Origin: Eubacteriales bacterium
Lineage (GTDB): Bacteria; Bacillota; Clostridia; Lachnospirales; Lachnospiraceae
Reading direction: 5' to 3'
NCBI GenBank assembly: GCA_030524745.1
Contig: JAUNGC010000018.1
Location: forward strand, 1 to 64,000
DNA: 64,000 bases
Part shown: positions 17,546 to 25,443 of the stretch, piece by piece
Position numbering within the stretch: position 1 is the stretch's first letter
Layout: the number at the start of each line of letters is the position of its first letter
Position numbers and translations under genes: made by a program
The notes under the pieces: generated by a model
The model's database searches: none
Told to the model about the DNA's origin: nothing
The model's input: only the letters and a program-made list of their open reading frames with translations

Positions 17546-17773
17546 ATGGAGACTGTTATTTTTTCCGGCGTTCCAAAGAGCGCTTATGAGAGTGCGGACA
17601 GAATGCTTTCTCTTATAAGGGAAGGCGGCATCCGGCAGCATCTGTTGGGGGACGCTTCCCAGGTCCGTCATGGTACGGTGGAGGATAAGAGCGTGGATGA
17701 TTACTGCAATTTTTTGAGATCAAAACAGTGCTATGAAATTTTGCGGCTGGAGGGCAGGGAACATCATGAATAA
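17546..17773 (+). CDS. Small protein of unknown function
   Basis: 75 aa soluble protein preceded by GGGAGAG. No family recognised. The N-terminus METVIFSGVPKSAYESADRML and the basic/acidic mixed C-terminus have no membrane segment. It overlaps the next gene by 8 bases and follows the RelA/SpoT gene by 22 bases, which supports translation as part of an operon. Confidence 0.55.
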   Translation: METVIFSGVPKSAYESADRMLSLIREGGIRQHLLGDASQVRHGTVEDKSVDDYCNFLRSKQCYEILRLEGREHHE

Positions 17774-18329
17774 TATCGAGAGCATTTACAGCAATTACGA
17801 GGAACTGATGGAAGAGTTTACGGAAGTGGTGATCCGGAACCGCTACGCTTTTTTATATAAGGAATGCGAGGAATTTTTGCAGAGTCTGGGGCTTGGCGAA
17901 TCGGTGCGGGTGGATGAAGTGCTGCTGATGCACGCGGTATTGGATTATTTTTCCGATGTATCCAGACTCAAGAAGTTCCACCATATCAACCACATCAATG
18001 AGATCAAGGTGATCTCTTACGAGAGTTTCTGGCTGCTCCGGCGCAGGCCGCTGCAGGTCGCATGCGGGAATGCGGACAGCGACCTTCTGGCTTTTGTGAA
18101 TGAAAAGTTCGTTTTTTCCAGAATTGCCGCTTTTCTGGTAGAAGAAAAAATGGATCAGGTTTTACAGAAAACGGATAAGAAGGCCTTTTTAAATTATCTG
18201 GATACGTTATATTATTTTCTGAAATACAGACAGTATGATGCGCAGGTGCTGGAACTGATGATTCTGGGATTTAAGGCCGGAGAAATCTGGGGAAGACAGG
18301 GGGAGAAGAAGCATGAAACTGAACTATAA
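17766..18329 (+). CDS. Hypothetical helical protein
   Basis: 187 aa from ATG 17766 (an upstream in-frame start at 17733 lacks a ribosome binding site, while GGAGGGCAGGGA precedes 17766). It is predicted mostly alpha-helical, with acidic N-terminus NNIESIYSNYEELMEEF and no membrane segment or known motif. It overlaps the small ORF before it (8 bases) and the MFS gene after it (17 bases), so the three are coupled. Function unknown. Confidence 0.65.
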   Translation: MNNIESIYSNYEELMEEFTEVVIRNRYAFLYKECEEFLQSLGLGESVRVDEVLLMHAVLDYFSDVSRLKKFHHINHINEIKVISYESFWLLRRRPLQVACGNADSDLLAFVNEKFVFSRIAAFLVEEKMDQVLQKTDKKAFLNYLDTLYYFLKYRQYDAQVLELMILGFKAGEIWGRQGEKKHETEL

Positions 18330-19617
18330 GAGAACTTTTTTCGTCGGACTGGCATTTTTGTCCATCTGCGCATTCTGGCAGATGTACGACAATATTATAC
18401 CGCTCATTTTGCAACAGACGTTTCATCTGAACGAAACGCTGACGGGAGCGATCATGGCTGCCGACAATGTGCTGGCGGTTTTTCTGCTGCCGCTGTTAGG
18501 TTCCCTGTCCGATAAGGTGGATACGAAGTGGGGAAAGAGAACGCCGTTTATCGTTGTGGGAACGGCGCTTGCGGTGGCGTTCATGATGCTGCTTCCTGTG
18601 GCGGACCGCAGGGCGAATCTGGCGCTGTTTGTGGGAAGCCTGTTCTTTTTGCTGATCGCCATGGGATTGTATCGTTCTCCGGCGGTGGCGCTTATGCCGG
18701 ATCTGACGCCGAAGCCGCTGCGCAGCCAGGCCAATGCGGTGATCAATCTGATGGGCGCAGTCGGCGGCGTTTATACGCTGATTCTCATAAGCCTTTTGTT
18801 AAAGGGCGGCGAAAAACCGGATTATATGCCGGTGTTTCTGGGCGTAGCGCTTCTCATGGCAGCGGCGGTGATATTGCTTGTCCTTACCGTCCGGGAAAAG
18901 AAGCTGGCGGCGCTGGTGGCCAAAGAAAATGAGGAAGAGGAAGCTGCCGGCGGCAAAGCGCAGGAGCAGATTCAGGAAACTGCTGCGGACACGGTTTCGG
19001 AGCTCGCGCCGGGAGTGAAAAAGAGCCTGACGATGATTCTGGTATCTATCTTCCTGTGGTTTACGGCATATAATGCGGTGACGACCGCTTTTTCCCGCTA
19101 TGCGACGACGGTCTGGAAGCTGGAAGGCGGCGGGTTTGCCAACTGTCTGATGGTGGCGACGGTGGCGGCGATCATCAGTTATATACCGATCGGATTTATT
19201 TCCGCGCGGTTTGGACGCAAAAAGACGATTCTGGGCGGACTGGTCCTCATGCTGATCAGCTATTTTGCGGCAATCTTTTTCACCCAATATCATCCGGCCA
19301 TTAATATCGGTTTTGCGCTGATCGGCATGGGCTGGGCGGCGGTCAGCGTCAATTCCCTGCCGATGGTGGTGGAGATGTGTTCCAGCGGCGACGTCGGGAA
19401 GTACACGGGACTGTACTATACGTTTTCCATGTCGGCGCAGATTTTTACGCCGATTTTGTCGGGCGCATTTCTGCAGTACGTTTCCTACCGGACGCTGTTT
19501 CCTTACGCCTGTGTGTTCACAGTGGCCGCCATGGTTACGATGAGCATGGTGCGTCACGGGGATAACAGGCCGAAGGTAAAAGAAAACATTCTTGAGAATT
19601 TTGATGTGGAAGATTAG
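18313..19617 (+). CDS. MFS transporter (SLC45/sugar-cation symporter-like)
   Basis: 434 aa, 12 membrane segments. The first loop SDKVDTKWGKRTPFI is the MFS motif A region with the 'GRRRP' variant of sucrose/glycoside-cation symporters. The N-terminal FWQMYDNIIPLIL and YRSPAVALMPDLTP resemble SLC45-type carriers. A charged central loop (about 198-235, Glu/Lys-rich) separates the halves, and RFGRKKTILGG starts the second. It probably moves a sugar or glycoside with a cation (family inference). It overlaps the upstream gene by 17 bases. Confidence 0.85.
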   Translation: MKLNYKRTFFVGLAFLSICAFWQMYDNIIPLILQQTFHLNETLTGAIMAADNVLAVFLLPLLGSLSDKVDTKWGKRTPFIVVGTALAVAFMMLLPVADRRANLALFVGSLFFLLIAMGLYRSPAVALMPDLTPKPLRSQANAVINLMGAVGGVYTLILISLLLKGGEKPDYMPVFLGVALLMAAAVILLVLTVREKKLAALVAKENEEEEAAGGKAQEQIQETAADTVSELAPGVKKSLTMILVSIFLWFTAYNAVTTAFSRYATTVWKLEGGGFANCLMVATVAAIISYIPIGFISARFGRKKTILGGLVLMLISYFAAIFFTQYHPAINIGFALIGMGWAAVSVNSLPMVVEMCSSGDVGKYTGLYYTFSMSAQIFTPILSGAFLQYVSYRTLFPYACVFTVAAMVTMSMVRHGDNRPKVKENILENFDVED

Positions 19618-19623
19618 AAACGG

Positions 19624-19645
19624 CAGTTCAGTTTGGTCTGAACTG
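19624..19645 (+). terminator. Stem-loop between MFS gene and gdpD
   Basis: CAGTTCAG at 19624-19631 pairs perfectly with CTGAACTG at 19638-19645 around a 6-base loop. No T run follows, so it may be an mRNA processing or regulatory element. Confidence 0.5.
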
Positions 19646-19673
19646 ATACAGTTACAGAGAGGAGTGTATATAT

Positions 19674-20489
19674 ATGAGATATAAAAAGAAAATACCGTTT
19701 ACATTGGCGGCGGCAGGCGCATATCTGTTCGCGGTTTCTCCCCGGCTGACGAACCGTCCGAACCAGATGCCGAAGGTATATTACGCGCACAGAGGTCTGC
19801 ATGACAACATTTCAGATGCGCCGGAAAATACGCTGGCGGCTTTTCGGAAAGCTGTGGAAGCGGGCTATGGGATCGAACTGGATGTACAGCTGACCAAAGA
19901 CGGAAAGGTAGTCGTGGTTCACGATTTTAATTTAAAACGTATCTGCCATGTGGACAAAGACGTGGACAGTCTCACATATGAAGAACTGAAGCAGCTGCCG
20001 GTTTATGACAGCGAAGAGCGCATTCCGCTTTTTAAGGACGTGCTAAAGCTGGTGGACGGCAGGGCGCCGCTCATTGTGGAACTGAAATACAAAAATGAAA
20101 AAAGCAAAATCTGTGAAAAGGCACAGGCGATTCTGAACGACTATCAGGGGATTTATTGCGTGGAGTCGTTTCACCCGCAGGTTCTTTTATGGTATAAGAA
20201 CAATTATCCGGCCATCTGCCGCGGTCAATTGTCCATGAACTATCAGAGGGAGGAAGGCGACCGCGGACTGCAATTTTTTGTGATGCGTCATCTGCTGATG
20301 AACTTTTTGACCAGACCCGATTTTATCGCCTATGACTGCCGTGCCATGCGCGCGCTTTCCAAAAATGTGTGCCGCATTCTGTTCGGATGCCCGTCCGTAG
20401 CCTGGACGGTGAAGTGTCAGGCACAGTTGGACGCCTGCCGCCCGTATTTTGACTATTTTATTTTTGAAGGCTTTGTGCCGAAGAATTAA
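19674..20489 (+). CDS. Glycerophosphodiester phosphodiesterase family protein
   Basis: 271 aa with an uncleaved N-terminal hydrophobic stretch (about 7-22). The GDPD catalytic set is present: HRGLHDNISDAPENTLAAF (first His and Glu), ELDVQLTKDG, VVVHDFNLKRIC (second His) and IVELKYKN. The family hydrolyses glycerophosphodiesters to sn-glycerol-3-phosphate and an alcohol using a metal ion. The anchor suggests it works at the membrane. It starts at ATG behind GAGAGGAG. Followed by a hairpin and greA. Confidence 0.88.
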   Translation: MRYKKKIPFTLAAAGAYLFAVSPRLTNRPNQMPKVYYAHRGLHDNISDAPENTLAAFRKAVEAGYGIELDVQLTKDGKVVVVHDFNLKRICHVDKDVDSLTYEELKQLPVYDSEERIPLFKDVLKLVDGRAPLIVELKYKNEKSKICEKAQAILNDYQGIYCVESFHPQVLLWYKNNYPAICRGQLSMNYQREEGDRGLQFFVMRHLLMNFLTRPDFIAYDCRAMRALSKNVCRILFGCPSVAWTVKCQAQLDACRPYFDYFIFEGFVPKN

Positions 20490-20501
20490 ACGTGATATTC
20501 A

Positions 20502-20548
20502 GGAAGCGGCAGGCGCTGTGCAGACAGGCCGCCGCTTCCCGCTCTGTT
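20502..20548 (+). terminator. Terminator-like hairpin after gdpD
   Basis: GGAAGCGGC at 20502-20510 pairs perfectly with GCCGCTTCC at 20531-20539, with GCTCTGTTTT after it. The T run is short and interrupted, so read-through into greA is likely. Confidence 0.6.
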
Positions 20549-20574
20549 TTATGAAAAGAAAGGATCTGTTTGAC

Positions 20575-21075
20575 ATGCATAATCAGTTAACCGAAAGCGA
20601 TATTCAGAAAATGCAGGAGGAAATCGAGTACAGAAAGCTTGTAGTGCGCAGGGAAGCGCTGGAGGATGTGAAAACGGCGCGGGCTCAGGGCGATCTTTCC
20701 GAGAATTTTGAATATACCGCAGCGAAGAAATTTAAGAACAAGAATGAAAGCAGAATCCGTTTTCTGGAACGGATGATTAAAACGGCCGAGATCGTTTCCG
20801 ACGATTCCGCGGCGGATGAAGTGGGCGTGAACAATAAGGTGGAAGTCTATCTGGAAGAGGATGACGAGACGGAAGTTTACAAAATTGTGACCACGATGCG
20901 CCAGAATTCTCTGGAAGGCCTGATTTCCATGGAATCGCCGATGGGAAAAGCGCTGATGGGCCACAAGGTGGGCGACAGGGTATTTGTGGAAATCGGAAAC
21001 GGCGCCGGATACTATGTGGTGATAAAATCCATCGATAAAACGGAAGGGGATAACGAGGCGCTGCGGAGTTTTTAG
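20575..21075 (+). CDS. greA: Transcription elongation factor GreA family
   Basis: 166 aa from ATG 20575. An earlier in-frame start at 20449 would run through the hairpin and inside gdpD. The N-terminal coiled coil has the LSENFEYTAAKK loop that carries the two acidic residues inserted into the RNA polymerase secondary channel, and the C-terminal FKBP-like domain has SPMGKALMGHKVGD. It rescues backtracked RNA polymerase by stimulating transcript cleavage. Length is close to the usual 158 aa. A weak AAAGGA lies 10-12 bases before the start. Confidence 0.88.
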   Translation: MHNQLTESDIQKMQEEIEYRKLVVRREALEDVKTARAQGDLSENFEYTAAKKFKNKNESRIRFLERMIKTAEIVSDDSAADEVGVNNKVEVYLEEDDETEVYKIVTTMRQNSLEGLISMESPMGKALMGHKVGDRVFVEIGNGAGYYVVIKSIDKTEGDNEALRSF

Positions 21076-21138
21076 GACATGGCGCCAAATGCGTGAATGG
21101 AGAAGAATGTGCGAAAACGGTGACAGGGGAGAAATGAT

Positions 21139-22014
21139 TTGGAAAAGACAGCGGTTAAATTACTCATAACGGGGTGCGGCGGCTTCCTGGGAAGCCGCGT
21201 TGCAGCATATTATCAGAAAAAATACGAAGTGTGGGCGCCGTCTCACAGTGAACTGGATTTTGCGGATGAGGGGCAGACGAATAAAGCGATCGCAGAATTT
21301 TGCCCGGATGTGGTCATACATTGCGGGGCGATTTCTGATGTGACGGCCTGCAGCCAAAATCCGGAACTTTCCATGTCAGTAAATGTGAGAGGAACGCAGT
21401 ATCTGGCCCGCGCCTGTGCGCAAAGCGGCGCCAGGTTCGTGATGTGCAGTTCGGATCAGGTATATTTTCGGGATCGGGCTGCGGGGGAAAGCGAAGAAGG
21501 ATTTCTTTGTCCGCATAAAGAGACGGAGGAACTCTTTCCGATTCCGGTATATGGACAGCATAAACTGCTTGCGGAGCGGCTTGCGCTTGAGGAACAGCCG
21601 GATAGCGTGATTTTACGGCTGACCTGGATGTATGGAGAACTGACGCAGAGAGAACTGCAAAAAGGAAGAAAGAATCTTCTGACGATACTGCAGGAAGCGG
21701 TACAAAATCAACGCCCGGTCACCTTTTCGGCGACGGATTACCGGGGGGTGACGGATGTAAAAGAAGTGGTGCGCAATCTGGAGGCGGCATGGAAGCTGCC
21801 TGCGGGCGTATATAATTTCGGCAGCAGCAACGACGCGTGCATGTATGAGACGGTACGGCATGTGATGACGGCGGCAGGCTGCGAAAATCTGGTGCAAAAG
21901 GAAGAGGGAAGCGCGCTGCGGAATCTGACGATGGATATCGGAAAGCTGGAAAACTGCGGAATCGGATTTTCAGGTACCGCGGAGAGAATTTTGAGATATG
22001 TGTTGAGGATATGA
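21139..22014 (+). CDS. RmlD-like sugar nucleotide reductase/epimerase
   Basis: 291 aa extended SDR of the RmlD substrate-binding family. GCGGFLGSR is the NAD(P)-binding glycine loop. VVIHCGAISDVTACSQNP and the YGQHK motif (catalytic Tyr and Lys) are present. RLTWMYG and VYNFGSSN follow the dTDP-4-dehydrorhamnose reductase pattern. The start is TTG 21139 behind GGGGAGA; the only nearby ATG (21134) is out of frame. No rmlABC genes are nearby, so the substrate is open. It ends in a strong terminator. Confidence 0.82.
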   Translation: MEKTAVKLLITGCGGFLGSRVAAYYQKKYEVWAPSHSELDFADEGQTNKAIAEFCPDVVIHCGAISDVTACSQNPELSMSVNVRGTQYLARACAQSGARFVMCSSDQVYFRDRAAGESEEGFLCPHKETEELFPIPVYGQHKLLAERLALEEQPDSVILRLTWMYGELTQRELQKGRKNLLTILQEAVQNQRPVTFSATDYRGVTDVKEVVRNLEAAWKLPAGVYNFGSSNDACMYETVRHVMTAAGCENLVQKEEGSALRNLTMDIGKLENCGIGFSGTAERILRYVLRI

Positions 22015-22018
22015 AGAA

Positions 22019-22062
22019 AGAGCAGGAAGCCGGTTGAAGACAGCCGGTTTCCTGTTTTTTTT
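22019..22062 (+). terminator. Terminator of the RmlD-like gene (left copy of a repeated terminator)
   Basis: CAGGAAGCCGGTTG at 22023-22036 pairs with 22041-22054 with one or two G-U pairs, followed by eight T. Its first 20 bases recur at 23590-23609 with two changes. Confidence 0.9.
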
Positions 22063-22081
22063 GCAGAATGCTTTTTAATGC

Positions 22082-22132
22082 TTGACAAAAGAAAATAAAG
22101 AGAACATAATGACTAAAAAGATATTTAAGTCA
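22082..22132 (+). promoter_or_regulatory. Promoter and operator-like repeat of the tetR-hydrolase pair
   Basis: TTGACA at 22082-22087, a 17-base spacer and CATAAT at 22105-22110. TGACT at 22110-22114 and AGTCA at 22128-22132 form an inverted repeat that overlaps the transcript start, the usual place for TetR autorepression. Confidence 0.65.
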
Positions 22133-22147
22133 CAAAAGGAGATGAAT

Positions 22148-22726
22148 ATGCCGAAGATATTTTCAGAAGAAGAAAAGAAGCTGTTGCGGGAAAAGCTGCT
22201 TCAATACGGGATACACGAACTGGAGCACAGAAGATACAGAAATATATCTGTAGATGAAGTGACGGATGGAGTGGGTATTGCCAAGGGAACTTTTTATCAT
22301 TTTTTTGCATCAAAGGAAAGTTATTTCTATGAAATTATGCAGCTTATAAAAACGCGGAACAGAAAAAAACTGGTTGGACTTTTGGAGAGGGACCATTTAT
22401 CAAAAGAAGATGTTGCGGGTTGCCTCTATGAGCGGTATACAGAAACAAAGACCGTATATGACTATTTTACGCCTGAGGAAATGCGTATTATTGTCAGAAA
22501 ACTGGAGAATGGCGATGAGGAAAACGACAGCGCACAGTTTGCAGCAGATATCATAAAGAAAGTAACCGGAAAGACGGATGTGGAAAAAGCAGGAACAGTG
22601 GTAGCTTTCTGCAATATGCTTGCTTTGGCAGAGTCCAACAGGGATTTGTATGGAAATCGGGAATATCAAAATGCGATCCGCGTATTTTCAGATGCAGTGG
22701 CGGATTATATATTCAGGGAGGAATAG
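22148..22726 (+). CDS. TetR family transcriptional regulator
   Basis: 192 aa from ATG 22148, 6 bases after AAAGGAG. The longer open frame back to 22082 would start inside the -35 box. The N-terminal helix-turn-helix is YRNISVDEVTDGVGIAKGTFYHFFASKESYFYEIM, with GTFYHFF as the TetR recognition-helix signature. The C-terminal helical domain is the ligand/dimer part. It probably represses itself and the hydrolase gene, which begins 3 bases after the stop. Confidence 0.88.
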   Translation: MPKIFSEEEKKLLREKLLQYGIHELEHRRYRNISVDEVTDGVGIAKGTFYHFFASKESYFYEIMQLIKTRNRKKLVGLLERDHLSKEDVAGCLYERYTETKTVYDYFTPEEMRIIVRKLENGDEENDSAQFAADIIKKVTGKTDVEKAGTVVAFCNMLALAESNRDLYGNREYQNAIRVFSDAVADYIFREE

Positions 22727-22729
22727 ACG

Positions 22730-23608
22730 ATGAGAACATTGGATGAATTTTATGAAAAATACCCGTTATCGAAATATACACTTCATACGGGGAAGGAGTT
22801 CGTTTACAGATACTATAGAAATGCCAAGGCTTCGCAGACAATTGTGCTTTTGACAGGAGGCATTGGACTTTCAGATCTTTTTTACCTTCATTTTGAAGAG
22901 TTTGCAAAGGATTTTTCTGTTATGACCTTTGATTATCAGTTGGCGTTTCAGAATAACGATGAATTTGCAGATGCGGTAGCGGAACTTCTGAATATGTTAC
23001 ATATAAAAGCGTGGCTTGCAGGACAGTCGTTGGGCGGAATTGTGGCGCAGATTATAGCGAAAAAGCATCCTGAAGTGGTAGAGGGAATGGCGCTTTCCAA
23101 TACCTGCTCTTTATCGGCAAATATGAGCAAAGAAGCTTATGACCACGCGATGGGCATGATAGAATCTGAAAAAAAAGCGAAGAAAATGCTGAACTTTATT
23201 CCGTTTTCTCTTTTTAAGAAAATGATGAAATCCGCAGTCATGAAGAAAAAAACGGGCGGCTTTACTGCGGAAGAAAAAGAACTGATGGAAGGATTGTGCG
23301 ATGCAATGCTTCGCCTTCTCACAAAGGAATACGAAATGCATATGTGTGATTTCCTGATCGACACTCAAAATCACTTTGGCATGGTCAAAGATGATTTTGC
23401 CTTTGTTGAGAATAAGGCGCTTCTGATTTTGTCGGAGGACGACGATACCTTTAATCAACCATGCAAGGACTCGCTGATAGAAATTATGACAAAGCCCACG
23501 GTGATTACCAATATTACAGGAGGACATCTGGCGCTTTTGGTGAAGTTGGAAAAGTATGCGGCGGCGGTCAGAAATTATATTCTCAGAACAGAGCAGGAAA
23601 CCGGCTGA
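22730..23608 (+). CDS. Alpha/beta hydrolase
   Basis: 292 aa. The nucleophile elbow GQSLGG places Ser100, the acid is in SEDDD (about 228-232), and the His is in TGGHLAL near the C-terminus. The oxyanion turn TGGIGLSDLF is near residue 44. No signal peptide. The 3-base gap after tetR implies one transcript. It may act on the ligand that releases the repressor (inference). The last codons form the left arm of the terminator. Confidence 0.85.
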   Translation: MRTLDEFYEKYPLSKYTLHTGKEFVYRYYRNAKASQTIVLLTGGIGLSDLFYLHFEEFAKDFSVMTFDYQLAFQNNDEFADAVAELLNMLHIKAWLAGQSLGGIVAQIIAKKHPEVVEGMALSNTCSLSANMSKEAYDHAMGMIESEKKAKKMLNFIPFSLFKKMMKSAVMKKKTGGFTAEEKELMEGLCDAMLRLLTKEYEMHMCDFLIDTQNHFGMVKDDFAFVENKALLILSEDDDTFNQPCKDSLIEIMTKPTVITNITGGHLALLVKLEKYAAAVRNYILRTEQETG

Positions 23609-23622
23609 AATGGCCGGTTTTG
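23590..23622 (+). terminator. Terminator of the tetR-hydrolase pair (right copy of the repeat)
   Basis: AAACCGGC at 23598-23605 pairs with GCCGGTTT at 23613-23620. The left arm lies inside the hydrolase coding end. The segment 23590-23609 matches 22019-22038 at 18 of 20 positions. Confidence 0.75.
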
Positions 23623-23660
23623 CTTGATTTTATGATTTTATGATGCTTGATTTTATGATT
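23621..23660 (+). repeat. 17-bp direct repeat
   Basis: TGCTTGATTTTATGATT occurs at 23621-23637 and 23644-23660. The following stretch to about 23860 holds no gene I can support. Confidence 0.7.
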
Positions 23661-23903
23661 GAAATTTATGTATTTTCATGCTAAGCTGAAGCTGAGCATA
23701 CAATTTCTTTGAATCCGATGATTTCTTTCATTTCTCTGTGTACCGTGGCTCTCACAGACACGTTACCATTTCATTTCAGAAACTCTATGCTTACGATCCC
23801 ATTAACAGGCAGGAGCGGCTGAAATGAGGGCTGTTTCCTGCAAGATTAAGTTTAAGGATGGCCGTTGTACGGAACATTTTTTGCCGTCAGAAAGGAGCAG
23901 CCT

Positions 23904-24161
23904 ATGACAGAACATTTAAAAGTAGTGAGGAAACACAAGGATACGGTATTTCGGATGCTGTTTCAGGACAAGAAGGAATTGCTTAAGATGTATAATGCCC
24001 TGAATGATACATCTTATGTCAATCCGGAGGATCTGGAAGTTTACACGCTGGAAAACGCCATCTATATGAATGTGAAAAATGACGTTTCATTCCTTCTGGA
24101 TTCGATGCTGAATCTATATGAACAGCAATCCTCTTTTAATCCCAATATGCGAGCGACATAG
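23904..24161 (+). pseudogene. Rpn family nuclease/transposase, N-terminal fragment
   Basis: From ATG 23904 (AAAGGAG 7 bases upstream) it encodes HLKVVRKHKDTVFRMLFQDK, YNALNDTSYVNPEDLEVYTL and LLDSMLNLYEQQSSFNPNM, the start of the PD-(D/E)XK recombination-promoting nuclease/transposase family (Rpn, usually about 250-330 aa). The match stops at NPNM, where the sequence turns into a structured intron-like segment and the frame ends after three more codons. The catalytic core residues further on are absent, so it is broken. Confidence 0.75.
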
Positions 24162-24434
24162 CAATGTCCTTGAGTTTAGCAGGTGGGAATCCTGCTTGGT
24201 AAAGTCCAGTCAGACAACCAATAGCGAGTCATGGAGCGTCATCAGCAATGATGCCGCTTAAGCGTTGACAGTCAGGTAATAGGCTTGAAAGTGATTGAGC
24301 CCCGTTAAGGGCTATAAGAATGGAATCTGCCGACATCTTGCATGTGATGGAAGGCAACACCTGTAACTGCGTTATGGCGAGTAGTTTCAGGGATTCCCGG
24401 GGTCGTAGAGCCAAGCATGTTATACAATGACTCA
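24151..24434 (+). mobile_element. 5' fragment of a group II intron (domain I region)
   Basis: Immediately after the Rpn fragment the sequence begins GAGCGACAT, close to the GUGYG start of group II introns. It is non-coding but rich in small perfect stems: GACAT/ATGTC (24155-24168), GCAGG/CCTGC near 24180, CATCA-GCAA-TGATG with a GNRA tetraloop (24240-24253), and AGCCC/GGGCT near 24300. No reverse transcriptase and no domain V/VI are found before the next gene begins at 24437. I read it as a truncated intron that interrupted the Rpn gene. It could also be another structured RNA. Confidence 0.6.
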
Positions 24435-24436
24435 AG

Positions 24437-25366
24437 ATGAAGACTCTTCTTGAGCAGGCTATGGCATATTACCGTAAAGGTAATATTAAATTGGCAGCGC
24501 AGCGTGCACAAGAGGCAATAGAGGGAAACATCAATGATCCGAAAGCATATGATCTTCTGGCTCGTTGCTATTTTGATATGCAGAATTATACGAAGTCATT
24601 GCAGACAATTGATTCCGGACTAGCTATCTATGCAAATAATTTGGATTTACATTGGCTGGGAGCCCGTATTGCAACGGTCGGAACACAAAATTATGATGAT
24701 GCGCAGAATCGGATCAATAAATTGCTTGAGATTGCTCCGGATAAATCGATTGGTCATAGTGAACAGGTTTATTTACATCTTAGAAAGGGAGATGAGGATC
24801 TTGCGTTCCGGGAAATCGATTCCTATATAGAAGCCCATCCGTCTGATGAAGGATTTAAACGAGGTGTGGCCTATGATTTGGATTCTTATTCCAACGGATG
24901 TTATTACTACGATCAAACTCAGAATGCTACCTTTATTGCTGATAAGGAATCTTATCTGAAATGCTTAAAGCTGAGAACAAAAGCAAATGAGATCTATAGC
25001 GATGAACATACACAAAAGCAGTTGGAAAATGTAAAATATTTTGGTCAGAAAGAATGGAATGACTGGAATATGGACAGCATTAAATCATTGTCGTTATATG
25101 GTGTTATTTTGCTCGTTTTGGTGTGGCCTGTTGGTTTAGTTCTGCTGGCAATAGACGCTTTGCTGATTTATTTTAGTTTCAGACCGTACTGGCAGATCAA
25201 TAAGACATATGTTACGGGTCAAATGGGTACTGCAGAACGGATTGTAAGTTCTATTGGCGATGTTGCTGCAAAATTTGGAGGATGGTTCTTAAGATTTTTG
25301 TGGAAGGCAGTCTGCGGGTTCTTTCGTTTGGCCCTCTGGCTCGCTTCAGGTGGACCGTTCAGATAA
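24437..25366 (+). CDS. TPR-repeat protein with C-terminal membrane segments
   Basis: 309 aa. Residues 1-150 contain three to four tetratricopeptide repeats (YYRKGNIKLAAQRAQEAIEG, AYDLLARCYFDMQNYTKSLQ, then two weaker). A charged middle follows, then a hydrophobic pair (about 217-245) and an aromatic-rich amphipathic tail (WFLRFLWKAVCGFFRLALWL). The start lacks a clear ribosome binding site and an in-frame TGA lies 9 bases upstream. The intron fragment abuts it, so its native 5' region may have been replaced. Function unknown; base composition is more AT-rich than the flanks. Confidence 0.7.
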   Translation: MKTLLEQAMAYYRKGNIKLAAQRAQEAIEGNINDPKAYDLLARCYFDMQNYTKSLQTIDSGLAIYANNLDLHWLGARIATVGTQNYDDAQNRINKLLEIAPDKSIGHSEQVYLHLRKGDEDLAFREIDSYIEAHPSDEGFKRGVAYDLDSYSNGCYYYDQTQNATFIADKESYLKCLKLRTKANEIYSDEHTQKQLENVKYFGQKEWNDWNMDSIKSLSLYGVILLVLVWPVGLVLLAIDALLIYFSFRPYWQINKTYVTGQMGTAERIVSSIGDVAAKFGGWFLRFLWKAVCGFFRLALWLASGGPFR

Positions 25367-25388
25367 AGAAAGCATAACGATTGTAGCG

Positions 25389-25425
25389 ACCCACCGACAC
25401 TGTTTTCTATGTCGGTGGGTATTTT
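25389..25425 (+). terminator. Terminator of the TPR-protein gene
   Basis: The 11-bp arms 25389-25399 and 25410-25420 (ACCCACCGACA/TGTCGGTGGGT) are perfect, followed by ATTTTG. Confidence 0.85.
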
Positions 25426-25443
25426 GAAAAGGGCAAACGAATT

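Noticed and set aside
23661-23860. Possible short minus-strand gene tail (VHREMKEIIGFKEIV) between the hydrolase and the Rpn fragment
   Set aside because: Only about 26 codons, no start with ribosome binding site and no family match. It could be a degraded gene end but cannot be supported.
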